A DNA stretch of 29,569 nucleotides from assembly GCA_041477795.1 (NCBI GenBank), contig JBGOUY010000014.1, forward strand, positions 1-29,569, written 5' to 3'. The stretch's first letter is position 1. Every line of letters begins with the position of its first letter. The DNA is from DATFMP01 sp041477795 (lineage in GTDB: Bacteria; SAR324; JACQKK01). Positions 15,128 to 23,021 of this stretch are shown here, piece after piece. Made by a program: the position numbers and the translations under genes. The notes under the pieces are model-generated. The model was not told where the DNA came from, made no database searches, and saw nothing but the letters and a program-made list of their open reading frames with translations.

Positions 15128-16006
15128 CTAGGCGCGACTCTTGATCTCGAAGATCTCGTCGCGCAGCTCGTGCCAGATCTCGTGCGGGAAGCTGTCCGGC
15201 AGGGATTGCCAGCGCATGATCTCCAGCACGATCTCCCGCACCTTGGCGCGCGTCATGTTGCGCGTTTCCCAGATGCGGTAGATATCCTCTTCGGCGGGCG
15301 AAAGCGGCTTGTTGTCCAGGGTCTTGCGGTAGAGGAATTTGACGGCGCTGTCGGGGTACTGCTGCACGAATTCCCAGGCGGCGTCCTCGGTGATGCGGCC
15401 ATTGCCGTAGACGACGTCCTCATCCCCGGTGTCTTCGAAGCGGCTGTCGCCGAAGTCCACGTTGGGCAGGTCGTCCGCGCTTCGGGCGGATTGCAACACC
15501 TCCTCCTCCACCGAGACGCCGAGCCGCTGCGGTTGCGCGGCCTGGACGCTGGGCGCCGGGGCCTCGCTCTCGCCGGCCTCGATCGTGAGCGGCGAGCTCT
15601 GCGCGGCGACGGGCTGGGGTGCGGCGGCCTGGGCGGCGGCGGGCGCGGGCTGAGGTGCGGCAGCCTGGGCGGCGGCCTGCGCGGCCGGCTGCGGCGCCTG
15701 GTCGGGCCGGCGCCGCGGCTGCGGTGCCGCATCCTCCCCTGCGCTGCGCCGGTCGGAATCGGGGACGATCACCATCAGCAGCAGCAGCCCGCCGGCGATC
15801 AGGAACGAAAGCGAGAAGATCAATCCCTGCAGTTGCATATCGTACCGGGGCTTATCCAGGTAGCGCACCGCGACCGACACCCCATCCGTCACGAGGTAGG
15901 TCGTGTGGCTCATGCCCATGATGAAATACACCGAGCCTCCGGCCAGCGCCGCCATGAAGCAGACCAGCACCAGCACGGACAAGCGGACGGGTTGCAGGCG
16001 GTTCAT
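15128..16006 (-). CDS. Unrecognised two-TM protein with Ala/Pro/Gln repeat linker
   Basis: 292 residues; I cannot assign a family. ATG 16006 has GGAG six bases upstream. A first TM (LSVLVLVCFMAALAGGSVYF) and a short extracytoplasmic loop lead to a second TM (LIFSLSFLIAGGLLLLMVIV). The region ~95-140 after them is a low-complexity repeat of AAAQAAAPQP units. An acidic segment follows, then a charged helical C-terminal domain of about 110 residues (ITEDAAWEFVQQYPDSAVKF, LSPAEEDIYRIWETRNMTRA). The layout suggests a membrane hairpin that tethers a cytoplasmic domain. It is the second linker-tethered orphan in the window, after the 12101-12946 gene. nadK lies downstream on the same strand; no functional link is evident. 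Confidence 0.75.
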   Translation of the reverse strand: MNRLQPVRLSVLVLVCFMAALAGGSVYFIMGMSHTTYLVTDGVSVAVRYLDKPRYDMQLQGLIFSLSFLIAGGLLLLMVIVPDSDRRSAGEDAAPQPRRRPDQAPQPAAQAAAQAAAPQPAPAAAQAAAPQPVAAQSSPLTIEAGESEAPAPSVQAAQPQRLGVSVEEEVLQSARSADDLPNVDFGDSRFEDTGDEDVVYGNGRITEDAAWEFVQQYPDSAVKFLYRKTLDNKPLSPAEEDIYRIWETRNMTRAKVREIVLEIMRWQSLPDSFPHEIWHELRDEIFEIKSRA

Positions 16007-16264
16007 CGTCACTCCGGAGCGGGGCATGAGGCGCGCGGCGTCCTCCGGCGGCACCCCCTCCCGGGCTGCCCGGCCGGTGCGCTGCGCACGGACCTCCTGA
16101 GTTCCCTATCGGCGCCGCGCCTGAAACCTTGAGCCGGAGCCTGCCCCCTGCTCCGGCTGTGCCCGCCGGGTGCCGGGCGATGCGGCCGGCTCCCACGTCC
16201 CAGTGTACCATCCTCCCGGCGCGGAAACGAAGGGGGCCGGGGCAGCGCGGCGGCCGCGCACAGC

Positions 16265-17065
16265 TCAGGCAGCCAGCTCCCGGTCGATGGGCGGGCCCAG
16301 GTGCTCCACCGGGCGCGGCAGCATGTCCGCCTGGATCATGCGCTGCCCGGTGAGGTGCATGAGCTGGGAGATGCGGGTGCGTTCCTTCTCCAGCCCTTCG
16401 TCCTCGTAGAGCCGGCGCAGCAGGCCGAGCGGCTCCATGGCGGCCTGGCTCTGGTGCATGCTCACCAGGTGCGTCTGCACGTCCTCCAGCAGGGCGATCG
16501 CCTCGGCCGTCTCCCCCAGCACGCTCAACACCTGCGCGCGCCGGAAGCGGAACTGCGCCAGGCGGTGGCGCGGCTCGTCCTTTTCCAGCAGCCGCTCGGC
16601 GCGCTGAAACAGCTTGACGGCCTGCATCAGGTTATCGCGCTGGCGGCACAGATGCCCCTGCTGCCACAGCGCGTGCAGCACGACCTCCTTGTGCTGGTCG
16701 TTTTCGGCCACCACCGTGGCCAGGTTGTACAGGCTGTAGGCGCGTTGCCAGCGGCCCTGGTGGGCCTGGGCATCGGCCAGGTGACACAGCAGCAGGGCCT
16801 GCCCGTAGCTTTCGCCCAGCTCCGTGTAGCCCTGCATCACGTTGGGGAAGAGCGCCTCGGCTTCTTCGAAGCGCTCCTCCAGCACCTGGCCCAGCAGGAT
16901 GTAGTGGCGGGCATAGGTGAGGTGGCGCCGGTCGCCTGCCTCGGCGAAGACGGCGATGGCGCGCTCCAGGTGCGTGATGCCGATCTGCACCGATTCGCTT
17001 CCGATGCGGCTCACGCCGGTCTGGTACCACTCGCGGGCCTGTTCGGCGGTCTGAGGACTCAGCAT
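16265..17065 (-). CDS. TPR-repeat protein
   Basis: 266 residues of consecutive helical hairpins with tetratricopeptide character: GITHLERAIAVFAEAGDRRH, ALLLCHLADAQAHQGRWQRA, NLMQAVKLFQRAERLLEKDE and RFRRAQVLSVLGETAEAIAL. No signal peptide and no TM, so it is likely a cytoplasmic protein-protein scaffold. No catalytic motif is seen. ATG 17065 has GGAG about nine bases upstream. A possible -10 TATACT (17128-17123, minus strand) lies about 60 bases upstream, but no good -35 was found. It is divergent from the LLM oxidoreductase. Partners unknown. Confidence 0.8.
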   Translation of the reverse strand: MLSPQTAEQAREWYQTGVSRIGSESVQIGITHLERAIAVFAEAGDRRHLTYARHYILLGQVLEERFEEAEALFPNVMQGYTELGESYGQALLLCHLADAQAHQGRWQRAYSLYNLATVVAENDQHKEVVLHALWQQGHLCRQRDNLMQAVKLFQRAERLLEKDEPRHRLAQFRFRRAQVLSVLGETAEAIALLEDVQTHLVSMHQSQAAMEPLGLLRRLYEDEGLEKERTRISQLMHLTGQRMIQADMLPRPVEHLGPPIDRELAA

Positions 17066-17199
17066 GGCGCAACGCTCCGCGAGGTGGCACGATGCCGGAG
17101 GCGGCCGGCGTCCGTGCCGGCCAGTATACGCAATCGGCCGCGCGTTGGGGATGCCCCGGCGGCAGCGCGGCGCGGCGAACCCGAACGGCAGGAGCGGGG

Positions 17200-18228
17200 A
17201 TGAAACTGGGCGTGCTGATCGGGTACTCCGGTGCCCGCGTCTCCATCGACGTGCCGCTCATCCAGGAGGCGGAGCGGCTGGGCTACCACCTGGCCTGGTC
17301 CGCCGAGGCCTACGGCTCGGACGCCATCACGCCGCTGGCCTGGCTGGCGGCGCAGACGCAGCGCATCGGGCTGGCCTCGGGCATCATGCAGATTCACGCG
17401 CGCACCCCGGCCAACGCCGCCATGACGGCCATGACGCTGGATCAGCTCTCCGGCGGGCGCTTCGTGATGGGGCTGGGGGTCTCGGGGCCGCAGGTGGTGG
17501 AGGGCTGGCACGGCGTGGCCTACGGCAAGCCGCTGGCGCGCATGCGCGAGTACGTCTCCATCGTGCGCAAGATCCTGGCGCGCGAGGCGCCCCTGGAGCA
17601 CAGCGGAACGTACTACGAGATCCCCTACCGCGGCGCGGATGCCACGGGGCTGGGCAAGCCGCTCAAGAGCATCCTGCACGGGCGCAAGGAGCTGCCCATC
17701 TTCATCGCCGCCATCGGGCCCAAGAACGTGCAGCTGGCCGCGGAGATCGCCGATGGCTGGATCCCCGTGTTCTTCTCCCCGCAGCGCTACGCGGTCTTCT
17801 CCGGGTCCGTGCAGGCGGGCTTTGCGCGGGCGGGCGGGGGCAAGGGCCACGACCGTTTCGCCATCGCCCCGTACGTGCACGTGGCGCTGGGTGCGGACGT
17901 GCAGGCCTGCCGCGACCAGGTGAAGCCGGAGCTGGCGCTCTATATCGGCGGAATGGGCGCCAAGGGCCGCAACTTCTACAACGACCTGGTGCAGCGCTAC
18001 GGCTATGAGGCCGAGGCCGAGCGCATCCAGTCGCTCTACCTGGCCGGGCGCAGGGAGGAGGCCATCGCCGCCGTGCCCGATGCGCTGGTGGACGAGGTGG
18101 CCCTGTGCGGCCCGCGCGAGCGCATCGCCGAGCGCTTGGCCATCTGGCGCCAGGTGCCCGGGCTCATCCTCAACGTGCGCGTGCAGGACGTGCAGGTGCT
18201 GCGCACGATCGCCGAGCTCGCGTTGTAA
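17200..18228 (+). CDS. LLM-class flavin/F420-dependent oxidoreductase
   Basis: TIM-barrel oxidoreductase of the luciferase-like monooxygenase superfamily, in the group using coenzyme F420 (or FMN). 342 residues. Motifs: MKLGVLIGYSG, LGYHLAWSAEAYGSDAITPL, RIGLASGIMQIHARTPANAA, MTLDQLSGGRFVMGLGVSGP and IFIAAIGPKNVQLAAEIADG, ending in the family helix with LCGPRERIAERL. ATG 17200 is preceded by an excellent AGGAGCGGGG. Substrate unknown. The cofactor is inferred from family resemblance, and no F420 synthesis gene (fbi/cof) is present in the window to support it. It stands alone between divergent and convergent neighbours. Confidence 0.85.
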   Translation: MKLGVLIGYSGARVSIDVPLIQEAERLGYHLAWSAEAYGSDAITPLAWLAAQTQRIGLASGIMQIHARTPANAAMTAMTLDQLSGGRFVMGLGVSGPQVVEGWHGVAYGKPLARMREYVSIVRKILAREAPLEHSGTYYEIPYRGADATGLGKPLKSILHGRKELPIFIAAIGPKNVQLAAEIADGWIPVFFSPQRYAVFSGSVQAGFARAGGGKGHDRFAIAPYVHVALGADVQACRDQVKPELALYIGGMGAKGRNFYNDLVQRYGYEAEAERIQSLYLAGRREEAIAAVPDALVDEVALCGPRERIAERLAIWRQVPGLILNVRVQDVQVLRTIAELAL

Positions 18229-18279
18229 GAGGATGTTGCAGGGGAGGGGGCGGGTGCGGCGAGCCGGGCGGGATCGCGA

Positions 18280-18327
18280 AGCGGTCGCCCCGCAGCGGCG
18301 GCGCCCAGGCCCCTGATCAAGACCGCT
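18280..18327. terminator. Inverted repeat between convergent LLM and HU genes
   Basis: AGCGGTC (18280-18286) pairs with GACCGCT (18321-18327). An alternative stem is GCAGCGG (18292-18298) with CCGCTGC (18323-18329). The loop is long and no T-run is seen. A weak bidirectional terminator is possible. Confidence 0.3.
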
Positions 18328-18328
18328 G

Positions 18329-18661
18329 CTAGGCCTGCTCGGCCTCGTCCTCTTCCTCGTCGTCGTACTCGTCGCCCACGTCGATGCCGCCATTGACCTT
18401 CTCGCGCAGGTCCTTGCCCGCGCGGAAGAACGGCAGCTCCTTCTTGGGCACAAAGACCTTCTCCCCCGTCTTGGGGTTGCGGCCGGTGTACGCGTTGTAG
18501 CCCTTCAGCAGGAAGCTGCCGAAGCCCCGGATCTCCACCTTGTCTCCCGCGGAGAGGGCTTGCTTGATGTTGCTGAAGAAGATGTTGACCGCACCCTCTG
18601 CGACCTTGTTGGTTTGGTTGGTGAGAACCGCCAACTTGTCAATCAGTTGTGACTTGTTCAC
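18329..18661 (-). CDS. HU/IHF-family DNA-binding protein with acidic tail
   Basis: Nucleoid-associated dimeric DNA-bending protein. The core is complete: VNKSQLIDKLAVLTNQ, SAGDKVEIRGFGSFLL, the DNA-binding arm YTGRNPKTGEKVFVPKKELP with its tip proline, and FFRAGKDLREKV. Start GTG 18661 with AGGAG eight bases upstream gives 110 residues. The usual length is ~90-95; the excess is a C-terminal acidic tail (DVGDEYDDEEEDEAEQA), unlike most HU/IHF. An in-frame ATG at 18718 would add 19 non-homologous residues and lacks a ribosome site. VEIRGFGSF is shared by IHF-beta and some HU, so I do not choose between the names. The tail could modulate DNA affinity by internal competition with the basic arm (inference). 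Confidence 0.9.
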   Translation of the reverse strand: MNKSQLIDKLAVLTNQTNKVAEGAVNIFFSNIKQALSAGDKVEIRGFGSFLLKGYNAYTGRNPKTGEKVFVPKKELPFFRAGKDLREKVNGGIDVGDEYDDEEEDEAEQA

Positions 18662-19026
18662 CGAAGCCGCTCCTGTCGTCACAGGGATGCCTTGAGTGCG
18701 GTCGCCAGGGGCGCCCATTCAGCTCGGCCTTTGCGCTAGGGATTCCGGGAGTCGTGCCTGCCATTCCCTTGCCGGCGTTGCTGCTGCGCCGGAAACCGGT
18801 TGGGGATGGCACGGGCTTCGATATATCAAGCCTCGGGGAAAAAAACAAACGAATCAAAGCAGTACCCCAATGCGCGGGCCACCGCAAGGGCCGCCGGAGC
18901 GCCCGCGCCGTACAGGGCCGTGCAGGGCCGCTTGGCGCCCTGTGGCTTGCCCGGCTCGGTGGGGCAGGCTATAAAAAATAGCGGGTCTGGAACCGCACGC
19001 AGCGCACCCTGGCTGGACGACCGGCA
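18662..19026. other. Divergent promoter region between HU-like and DsbA-like genes
   Basis: 365 bases without a gene. On the minus strand an AT-rich tract contains TTGTTT (18848-18843), a 17-base spacer and TATATC (18825-18820), a modest HU promoter candidate with a long leader of about 150 bases. The self-complementary GATATATC sits at 18820-18827. The plus-strand promoter at 18947-18975 is listed separately. Nothing else is recognised. Confidence 0.45.
18947..18975 (+). promoter_or_regulatory. Candidate promoter for the DsbA-like gene
   Basis: TTGCCC (18947-18952), a 17-base spacer and TATAAA (18970-18975, 5 of 6) in a rare A-rich patch. The predicted start is near 18982, giving a leader of about 45 bases to GTG 19027. 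Confidence 0.6.
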
Positions 19027-19710
19027 GTGGCGACCGCCTCCGACAGCAAACCCATCGGCATCCTGCGCTACTTTGGCGACCCCATGTGCTCCTGGTGCTG
19101 GGGCTTCAAGCCCGTGCTGGAGCAGGTGGACCGCGAGTACCCGGAACTGCGCCGCATCACGGTGATGGGCGGCCTGCGCGGCGAGAGCGACAAGCCGATG
19201 AGCGACGAGCTGATGAAGCTCGTGCAGGGCGCCTGGCTGCGCATCGAGCAGACGACGGGCCAGCCGTTCAACCACGAACTGTGGCGGCGCCACCGGCCGC
19301 TGGCCACCACGCTGCCCGCCTGCCGCGCGGTGCTGGCGGCGCGCCTGCAGGATCCGGAGCGCGAGTGGGACTTCATGGTCGGCATGTTCCAGGCCTACTT
19401 CACCCGCGCCCTGGACCCCACCCGGCGCGAAACCTACCTGGACGTGGCCGTGCGGACGGGCCTCGAGCGGGCTGCCTTCGAGGCCAAGCTGGACGCGCCG
19501 GAGGTGGAGCAGGCCCTGCAGCAGGACCTGCAGCTCACCCGCCAGTTCGGCATCACCGGCTTTCCCTCCGTGGTGCTCTCGCTGGAAAACGACCACTACC
19601 TGGTCTCGCCCGGCTATCAGCCCATCGAAGGCATGCGCCGCGCCATCAACGCCGCCTACGAGGAGGCGGGCGTGGAATTCGTGCGGCCCGAGAGCGGGCT
19701 GTATTCGTAA
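19027..19710 (+). CDS. DsbA-family (FrnE-like) thiol oxidoreductase, cytoplasmic
   Basis: Thioredoxin-fold protein with an inserted helical domain. Residues 10-30 carry the strand ILRYFGDPM and the active site CSWCWGF (Cys21 and Cys24). The cis-Pro loop is GITGFPSVVL (Pro180). GYQPIEGMRRAINAA forms the last helices. 227 residues, in the range of FrnE/2-hydroxychromene isomerase-like DsbA relatives. There is no signal peptide, so it is cytoplasmic and probably not the periplasmic DsbA. GTG 19027 is the first in-frame start consistent with the family N-terminus; the ribosome site is poor. The CxxC pair argues for redox activity rather than an isomerase. Partner unknown. Confidence 0.85.
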   Translation: MATASDSKPIGILRYFGDPMCSWCWGFKPVLEQVDREYPELRRITVMGGLRGESDKPMSDELMKLVQGAWLRIEQTTGQPFNHELWRRHRPLATTLPACRAVLAARLQDPEREWDFMVGMFQAYFTRALDPTRRETYLDVAVRTGLERAAFEAKLDAPEVEQALQQDLQLTRQFGITGFPSVVLSLENDHYLVSPGYQPIEGMRRAINAAYEEAGVEFVRPESGLYS

Positions 19711-19767
19711 CGCCTCCGCCATCCAGCGGAATCCACCGGCAGCCGGGCCAACCAAGAGGGGCGGCCC

Positions 19768-20802
19768 TCAGGCGGGCCGGTCGCCGCCGCCCGCGGGGGG
19801 GTGTTCGTCAGCCGCCGCGGCCTTGTCGCGCGCGGTCTGGGCGGCTTCCTGGGGCGAGGTCTCGGAGCGATAATGGGGGAAGTTCTGGTACACCGGCAGG
19901 CCCTGCTCACGCAGCAGCGCCAGCAGGTGCAGCGTGAGGGCGCTGTGCCGCACGCGCCGCGCGCGCACCCGCACCACATAGCGCACCGTGACGGCCAGGT
20001 ACTGGTGCCCGGAGGGCTCCATCACCAGCCGCGCGTAGGCGATGGGCGTGACCGGCGGATCCTTGGCGGCGAAGGTTTGGCCCAGCCGCGGCACGTTGCG
20101 CGCCGCGTCCTCCACCTCCGCGCGCAGGAATGTTGCCGCGGCCTGCGTCAGCAGGGTCGTGACGCGCTGGCCATCCACGGCCAGGGGAAAGGCGAATTCC
20201 AGCTCATCCCACACGTACTCGTGGCCCAGCGTGGAGTTGATCACCGCATGCTGGGTCAGCCACATGTGCGGCACCAGGATCACCCGCCCGGTGGCTTGGT
20301 TCTCCGCACCCTGGTAGTCCACCTCCAGCAGCCACGTATAGAGCAGGCCGATGTTGATGACGTCCCCGCACAGGCCATTGATGCGGATGCGGTCGCCGAT
20401 CTTGTAGTGGTCGGCCGTGGCCAGCGACATGCGACCCGCCAGGCCCAGGAACACCTCCTTGCCCGTAATGACGATGCCGGCCAGCGCCCCGGCCAGCACC
20501 AGGGTGATGGTGCGCAGTTCCTCCACCCACACCGCCACGACCAGGGTCATGGCCAGCAGCACCCAGAGGGAGCGCGAATAGCCCCGGTACTTGACGCGCG
20601 TCTCCGGCCGCGACACCAGCCGCCCGATGTAGAAGCGCAGCAGGCGGTGCACGCCGTAGATCACAGCGATCAGCGCCGCCGTCTCCGCCAGCTTGATGTT
20701 GAGCGGCTCGCCGCGCAGCAGTTGCAGCAGCCCGTTGAAGCCCTGCCATTGCCAGTGCTGCATAGGGAATCGTTGCGAATCCGCGGCCGGGTCTGACGGC
20801 AT
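19768..20802 (-). CDS. MscS-family mechanosensitive channel protein
   Basis: Small-conductance mechanosensitive channel homologue, 344 residues. Three hydrophobic segments: ETAALIAVIYGVHRLLRFYI, SLWVLLAMTLVVAVWVEEL, and the pore-lining Gly/Ala-rich LVLAGALAGIVITGKEVF. The MscS beta domain follows as DHYKIGDRIRINGLCGDVIN with VPHMWLTQHAVIN, then a cytoplasmic alpha/beta region and a hydrophilic Ala/Pro tail. ATG 20802 has GGGGCG close upstream. GTG 20811 and ATG 20763 are in-frame alternatives. It lies 79 bases after the 20882-21835 gene on the same strand and may be the last gene of the trpS operon. Conduction of ions in osmotic downshock is family knowledge only. Confidence 0.86.
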   Translation of the reverse strand: MPSDPAADSQRFPMQHWQWQGFNGLLQLLRGEPLNIKLAETAALIAVIYGVHRLLRFYIGRLVSRPETRVKYRGYSRSLWVLLAMTLVVAVWVEELRTITLVLAGALAGIVITGKEVFLGLAGRMSLATADHYKIGDRIRINGLCGDVINIGLLYTWLLEVDYQGAENQATGRVILVPHMWLTQHAVINSTLGHEYVWDELEFAFPLAVDGQRVTTLLTQAAATFLRAEVEDAARNVPRLGQTFAAKDPPVTPIAYARLVMEPSGHQYLAVTVRYVVRVRARRVRHSALTLHLLALLREQGLPVYQNFPHYRSETSPQEAAQTARDKAAAADEHPPAGGGDRPA

Positions 20803-20881
20803 TCGCCCCACGCTGCGGGGCCCAAGCTTTCACTCTACCACGGGCACCGGGTTCCCGCCGCCCGGGGGGTGGTGGGGGCCG

Positions 20882-21835
20882 TCAGCGCGACTCGCGCAGC
20901 AGCGCGTACACGGCCTGCCAGAAGAAGGGGATCATCAGCTCGTGATGGCCGATCACCGTGAAGCCCTCGCCGCCGGTGCGGGTGGGGCGGCTGATGACGT
21001 TTTCCTGCGGGCGGTAGTGGCGGATCATGTCGAAGTTCACCGCCGTGAAGCGGCGCACGGCGTGGCCCAGGTTGCGCACCACCGTCAGCGCCTTGAGGAA
21101 CACCTCGGGCAGGATCACCGCCGAGCCATAAAGGAAGACGATGCCGCCTTCCAGCTCGGTCAGCTCCTGGCAGAGGATGCGGAAGTCGCGGTAGCTGGTG
21201 TCGCCGATGGCGGCGCCGTCCGTCTCCGGGTGCTGGTGGATGGTCTCCGTGCCCAGCGCCACGTGCACGGTCACCGGCACGTCGTGCTCCAGGCAGGTCA
21301 GCAGCAGGCTGTGCTCCGCGTGGGGCGGCCGCAGCGCCTCCAGCTTGCGCGCAACAGCCTCGCCGTAGCCCCAACCGGCGCGGGCGCCCTCGCTGACCGC
21401 CTCGTTGATGAGGATGCCCGTCTCCTCCACGTAGCCGAAGCGCCCCGTCTCCAGGTGCGTGGCCACGTCCTCCGAGGTGCGGCCGAACATCGCCACCTCG
21501 AAGTCGTGGATGGCCCCGGCGCCGTTCATGACCAGGCAGGAGATCGCGCCGCGCCGGATCAGCTCGCAGAACAGGGGCGATAGGCCGGTCTTGATGAGGT
21601 GCGCCCCCATCATCGCGATCACCTTGCGCCCGGCGGTGAGGATCTCCGCCGTGGTGCGCGCCACGTGCTTCAGGTCCTTGGCCACCAGGATCTCCGGCAG
21701 GCCGGCGAAGAAGGCGGCGAAGGAGTCGTCGTCCAGGTCGGGCTTGCCGAACATGGACACTTCCACCTTGGTGGGCCGCTCGGCAAAGGGGAAGCGCGTG
21801 ACGCCGGAGAGGTCCAGCTCGCGGTACTTGCTCAT
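20882..21835 (-). CDS. Conserved protein of uncertain function (possible deoxyhypusine synthase-like fold)
   Basis: 317 residues with a clearly structured sequence: KVIAMMGAHLIKTGLSPLFC, ISCLVMNGAGAIHDFEVAMF, GRTSEDVATHLETGRFGYVE, VPVTVHVALGTETIHQHPET and FTVIGHHELMIPFFW. The Gly-rich strands and NGAGAIHD motif suggest a nucleotide- or NAD-binding alpha/beta fold. I associate the pattern loosely with bacterial deoxyhypusine-synthase-like proteins, but the catalytic-Lys motif of true deoxyhypusine synthase is not visible, so function is open. The start ATG 21835 overlaps the trpS stop by four bases (ATGA), which implies translational coupling with tryptophanyl-tRNA synthetase. No signal or TM; cytoplasmic. 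Confidence 0.6.
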   Translation of the reverse strand: MSKYRELDLSGVTRFPFAERPTKVEVSMFGKPDLDDDSFAAFFAGLPEILVAKDLKHVARTTAEILTAGRKVIAMMGAHLIKTGLSPLFCELIRRGAISCLVMNGAGAIHDFEVAMFGRTSEDVATHLETGRFGYVEETGILINEAVSEGARAGWGYGEAVARKLEALRPPHAEHSLLLTCLEHDVPVTVHVALGTETIHQHPETDGAAIGDTSYRDFRILCQELTELEGGIVFLYGSAVILPEVFLKALTVVRNLGHAVRRFTAVNFDMIRHYRPQENVISRPTRTGGEGFTVIGHHELMIPFFWQAVYALLRESR

Positions 21836-22848
21836 GGCGTGCCGTTCATGCGCCGGTAGCCGCAGCGCTCGCGGGCCCGGTTGAGCACCTCGCGGGCCAC
21901 GCGGCGGGCCTTGGCCGCGCCCCGGGCGAGGATCGCCTCCATCGCCGCGGGGTCTGCCCGCAGCGCGAAGTAGCGCTCACGATAGGGCCCGATCTCCGCG
22001 TTGATGGCCTCGAAGGTGGCTTGCTTGATCTCGCCGTAGCCCATGCCGCCGGCGCGGTAGCGCTGCGCCCATTCGGCCTGGGCCGCCGGGGGGGCGAAGT
22101 GCCGGAAGATCTGGAACACGTTGTCCGTGTCCGGGTCCTTCGGGTCGGCCACGCCCTTGGAGTCCGTCACGATGCGCATGACGGTCTTGCGCAGCTCTTT
22201 TTCCGTGCAGAAGAGCGGCACGTCGTTGCGGTAGGACTTGCTCATCTTGCGCCCGTCGATGCCGGGGATGGTCGCTACGGCTTCCTCGATGCGCGCCTCG
22301 GGCACGATGAACGTTTCGCCGAAGACGTGGTTGAAGCGCTGGGCGATGTCCCGCGTCATCTCCAGGTGCTGCTGCTGGTCGCGGCCCACGGGCACCTCGT
22401 GGGAATCGTAGATGAGGATGTCCGCGGCCATCAGCACGGGATAGCTGACCAGGCCGTGCTCCACGTCCTGCCCCTTGGCGCGGGCGTCCTTGAAGGCGTG
22501 GGCGCGCTCCAGCAGTCCGAAGGGCGTCACGCAGCCCAGCAGCCAGGTCAGCTCGGTCACCTCCGGGATGTCCGACTGGCGGAAGAAGGTGTGCGCGTCG
22601 AAGTCCATCCCCAGCGCCGCGAAGGCGGCCACCAGGTCGTAGCTCTGCTCGCGCATCGTCTTGGGATCGCGCACGCTCGTCAGGGCGTGGTAGTCCGCGA
22701 TGAAGTAGAAAGCCTCGTGGGTGCGCTGCAGGGCCAGCGCGGGCTTGATCATGCCCAGGTAGTTGCCCAGGTGCGGCACGCCGGTGGGCTTGATGCCGGA
22801 GAGCGTGCGGCGTTTCGCGGGTGGCGCAGGGGTGCTGGGCACGGGCAT
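21832..22848 (-). CDS. trpS: Tryptophanyl-tRNA synthetase
   Basis: Class I aminoacyl-tRNA synthetase that charges tRNA-Trp. 338 residues, the usual bacterial length. Motifs: SGIKPTGVPHLGNYLGMI, in which PHLGNY replaces the HIGH signature (residues 25-30), FFRQSDIPEVTELTWLLGCV, YPVLMAADILIYDSHEVPVG, QQHLEMTRDIAQRFN, and GRKMSKSYRND with KMSKS at 201-205. ATG 22848 gives a short variable N-tail before the first strand; an upstream in-frame extension is Arg-rich and rejected. Its promoter candidate is at 22939-22967, back to back with that of tRNA-Pro. The stop overlaps the next gene by four bases, so the two are probably co-translated. Confidence 0.95.
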   Translation of the reverse strand: MPVPSTPAPPAKRRTLSGIKPTGVPHLGNYLGMIKPALALQRTHEAFYFIADYHALTSVRDPKTMREQSYDLVAAFAALGMDFDAHTFFRQSDIPEVTELTWLLGCVTPFGLLERAHAFKDARAKGQDVEHGLVSYPVLMAADILIYDSHEVPVGRDQQQHLEMTRDIAQRFNHVFGETFIVPEARIEEAVATIPGIDGRKMSKSYRNDVPLFCTEKELRKTVMRIVTDSKGVADPKDPDTDNVFQIFRHFAPPAAQAEWAQRYRAGGMGYGEIKQATFEAINAEIGPYRERYFALRADPAAMEAILARGAAKARRVAREVLNRARERCGYRRMNGTP

Positions 22849-22938
22849 GGCTGGATCGACGTGTGTGCAGCGTGCGGGGCGGAGCGGGCCGCCTCGCCGT
22901 TTCCGGTGCGGTTGCGGAGTCACCACCGGCAAGCCATC

Positions 22939-22967
22939 AACCTAGCAGCGGCCCGCGGCAATGCCAA
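22939..22967 (-). promoter_or_regulatory. Candidate trpS promoter
   Basis: Minus strand: TTGGCA (22967-22962, 5 of 6), a 17-base spacer and TAGGTT (22944-22939). The predicted start is near 22932, giving a leader of about 84 bases. It faces away from the tRNA-Pro promoter, whose -35 lies 10 bases away. Confidence 0.5.
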
Positions 22968-22977
22968 GGCGCCGCGT

Positions 22978-23007
22978 TTGACTTTTCGCGCGGCGGACAG
23001 GTAGCCT
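22978..23007 (+). promoter_or_regulatory. Candidate promoter for tRNA-Pro
   Basis: TTGACT (22978-22983, 5 of 6), an 18-base spacer and TAGCCT (23002-23007). The predicted start is near 23014, a few bases before the mature tRNA 5' end at 23022, as is usual for tRNA genes. Confidence 0.5.
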
Positions 23008-23021
23008 GAAAGGCTGCAAAT

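Noticed and set aside
15615..15700. Repeated GC-rich units resembling a minisatellite or CRISPR-like array
   Set aside because: They encode the Ala/Pro/Gln linker of a membrane protein in frame, with no spacers or palindromic repeats.
16077..16089. GTGCGC-T-GCGCAC palindrome upstream of the two-TM gene
   Set aside because: It is short and in sequence where GC palindromes arise easily; there is no promoter context.
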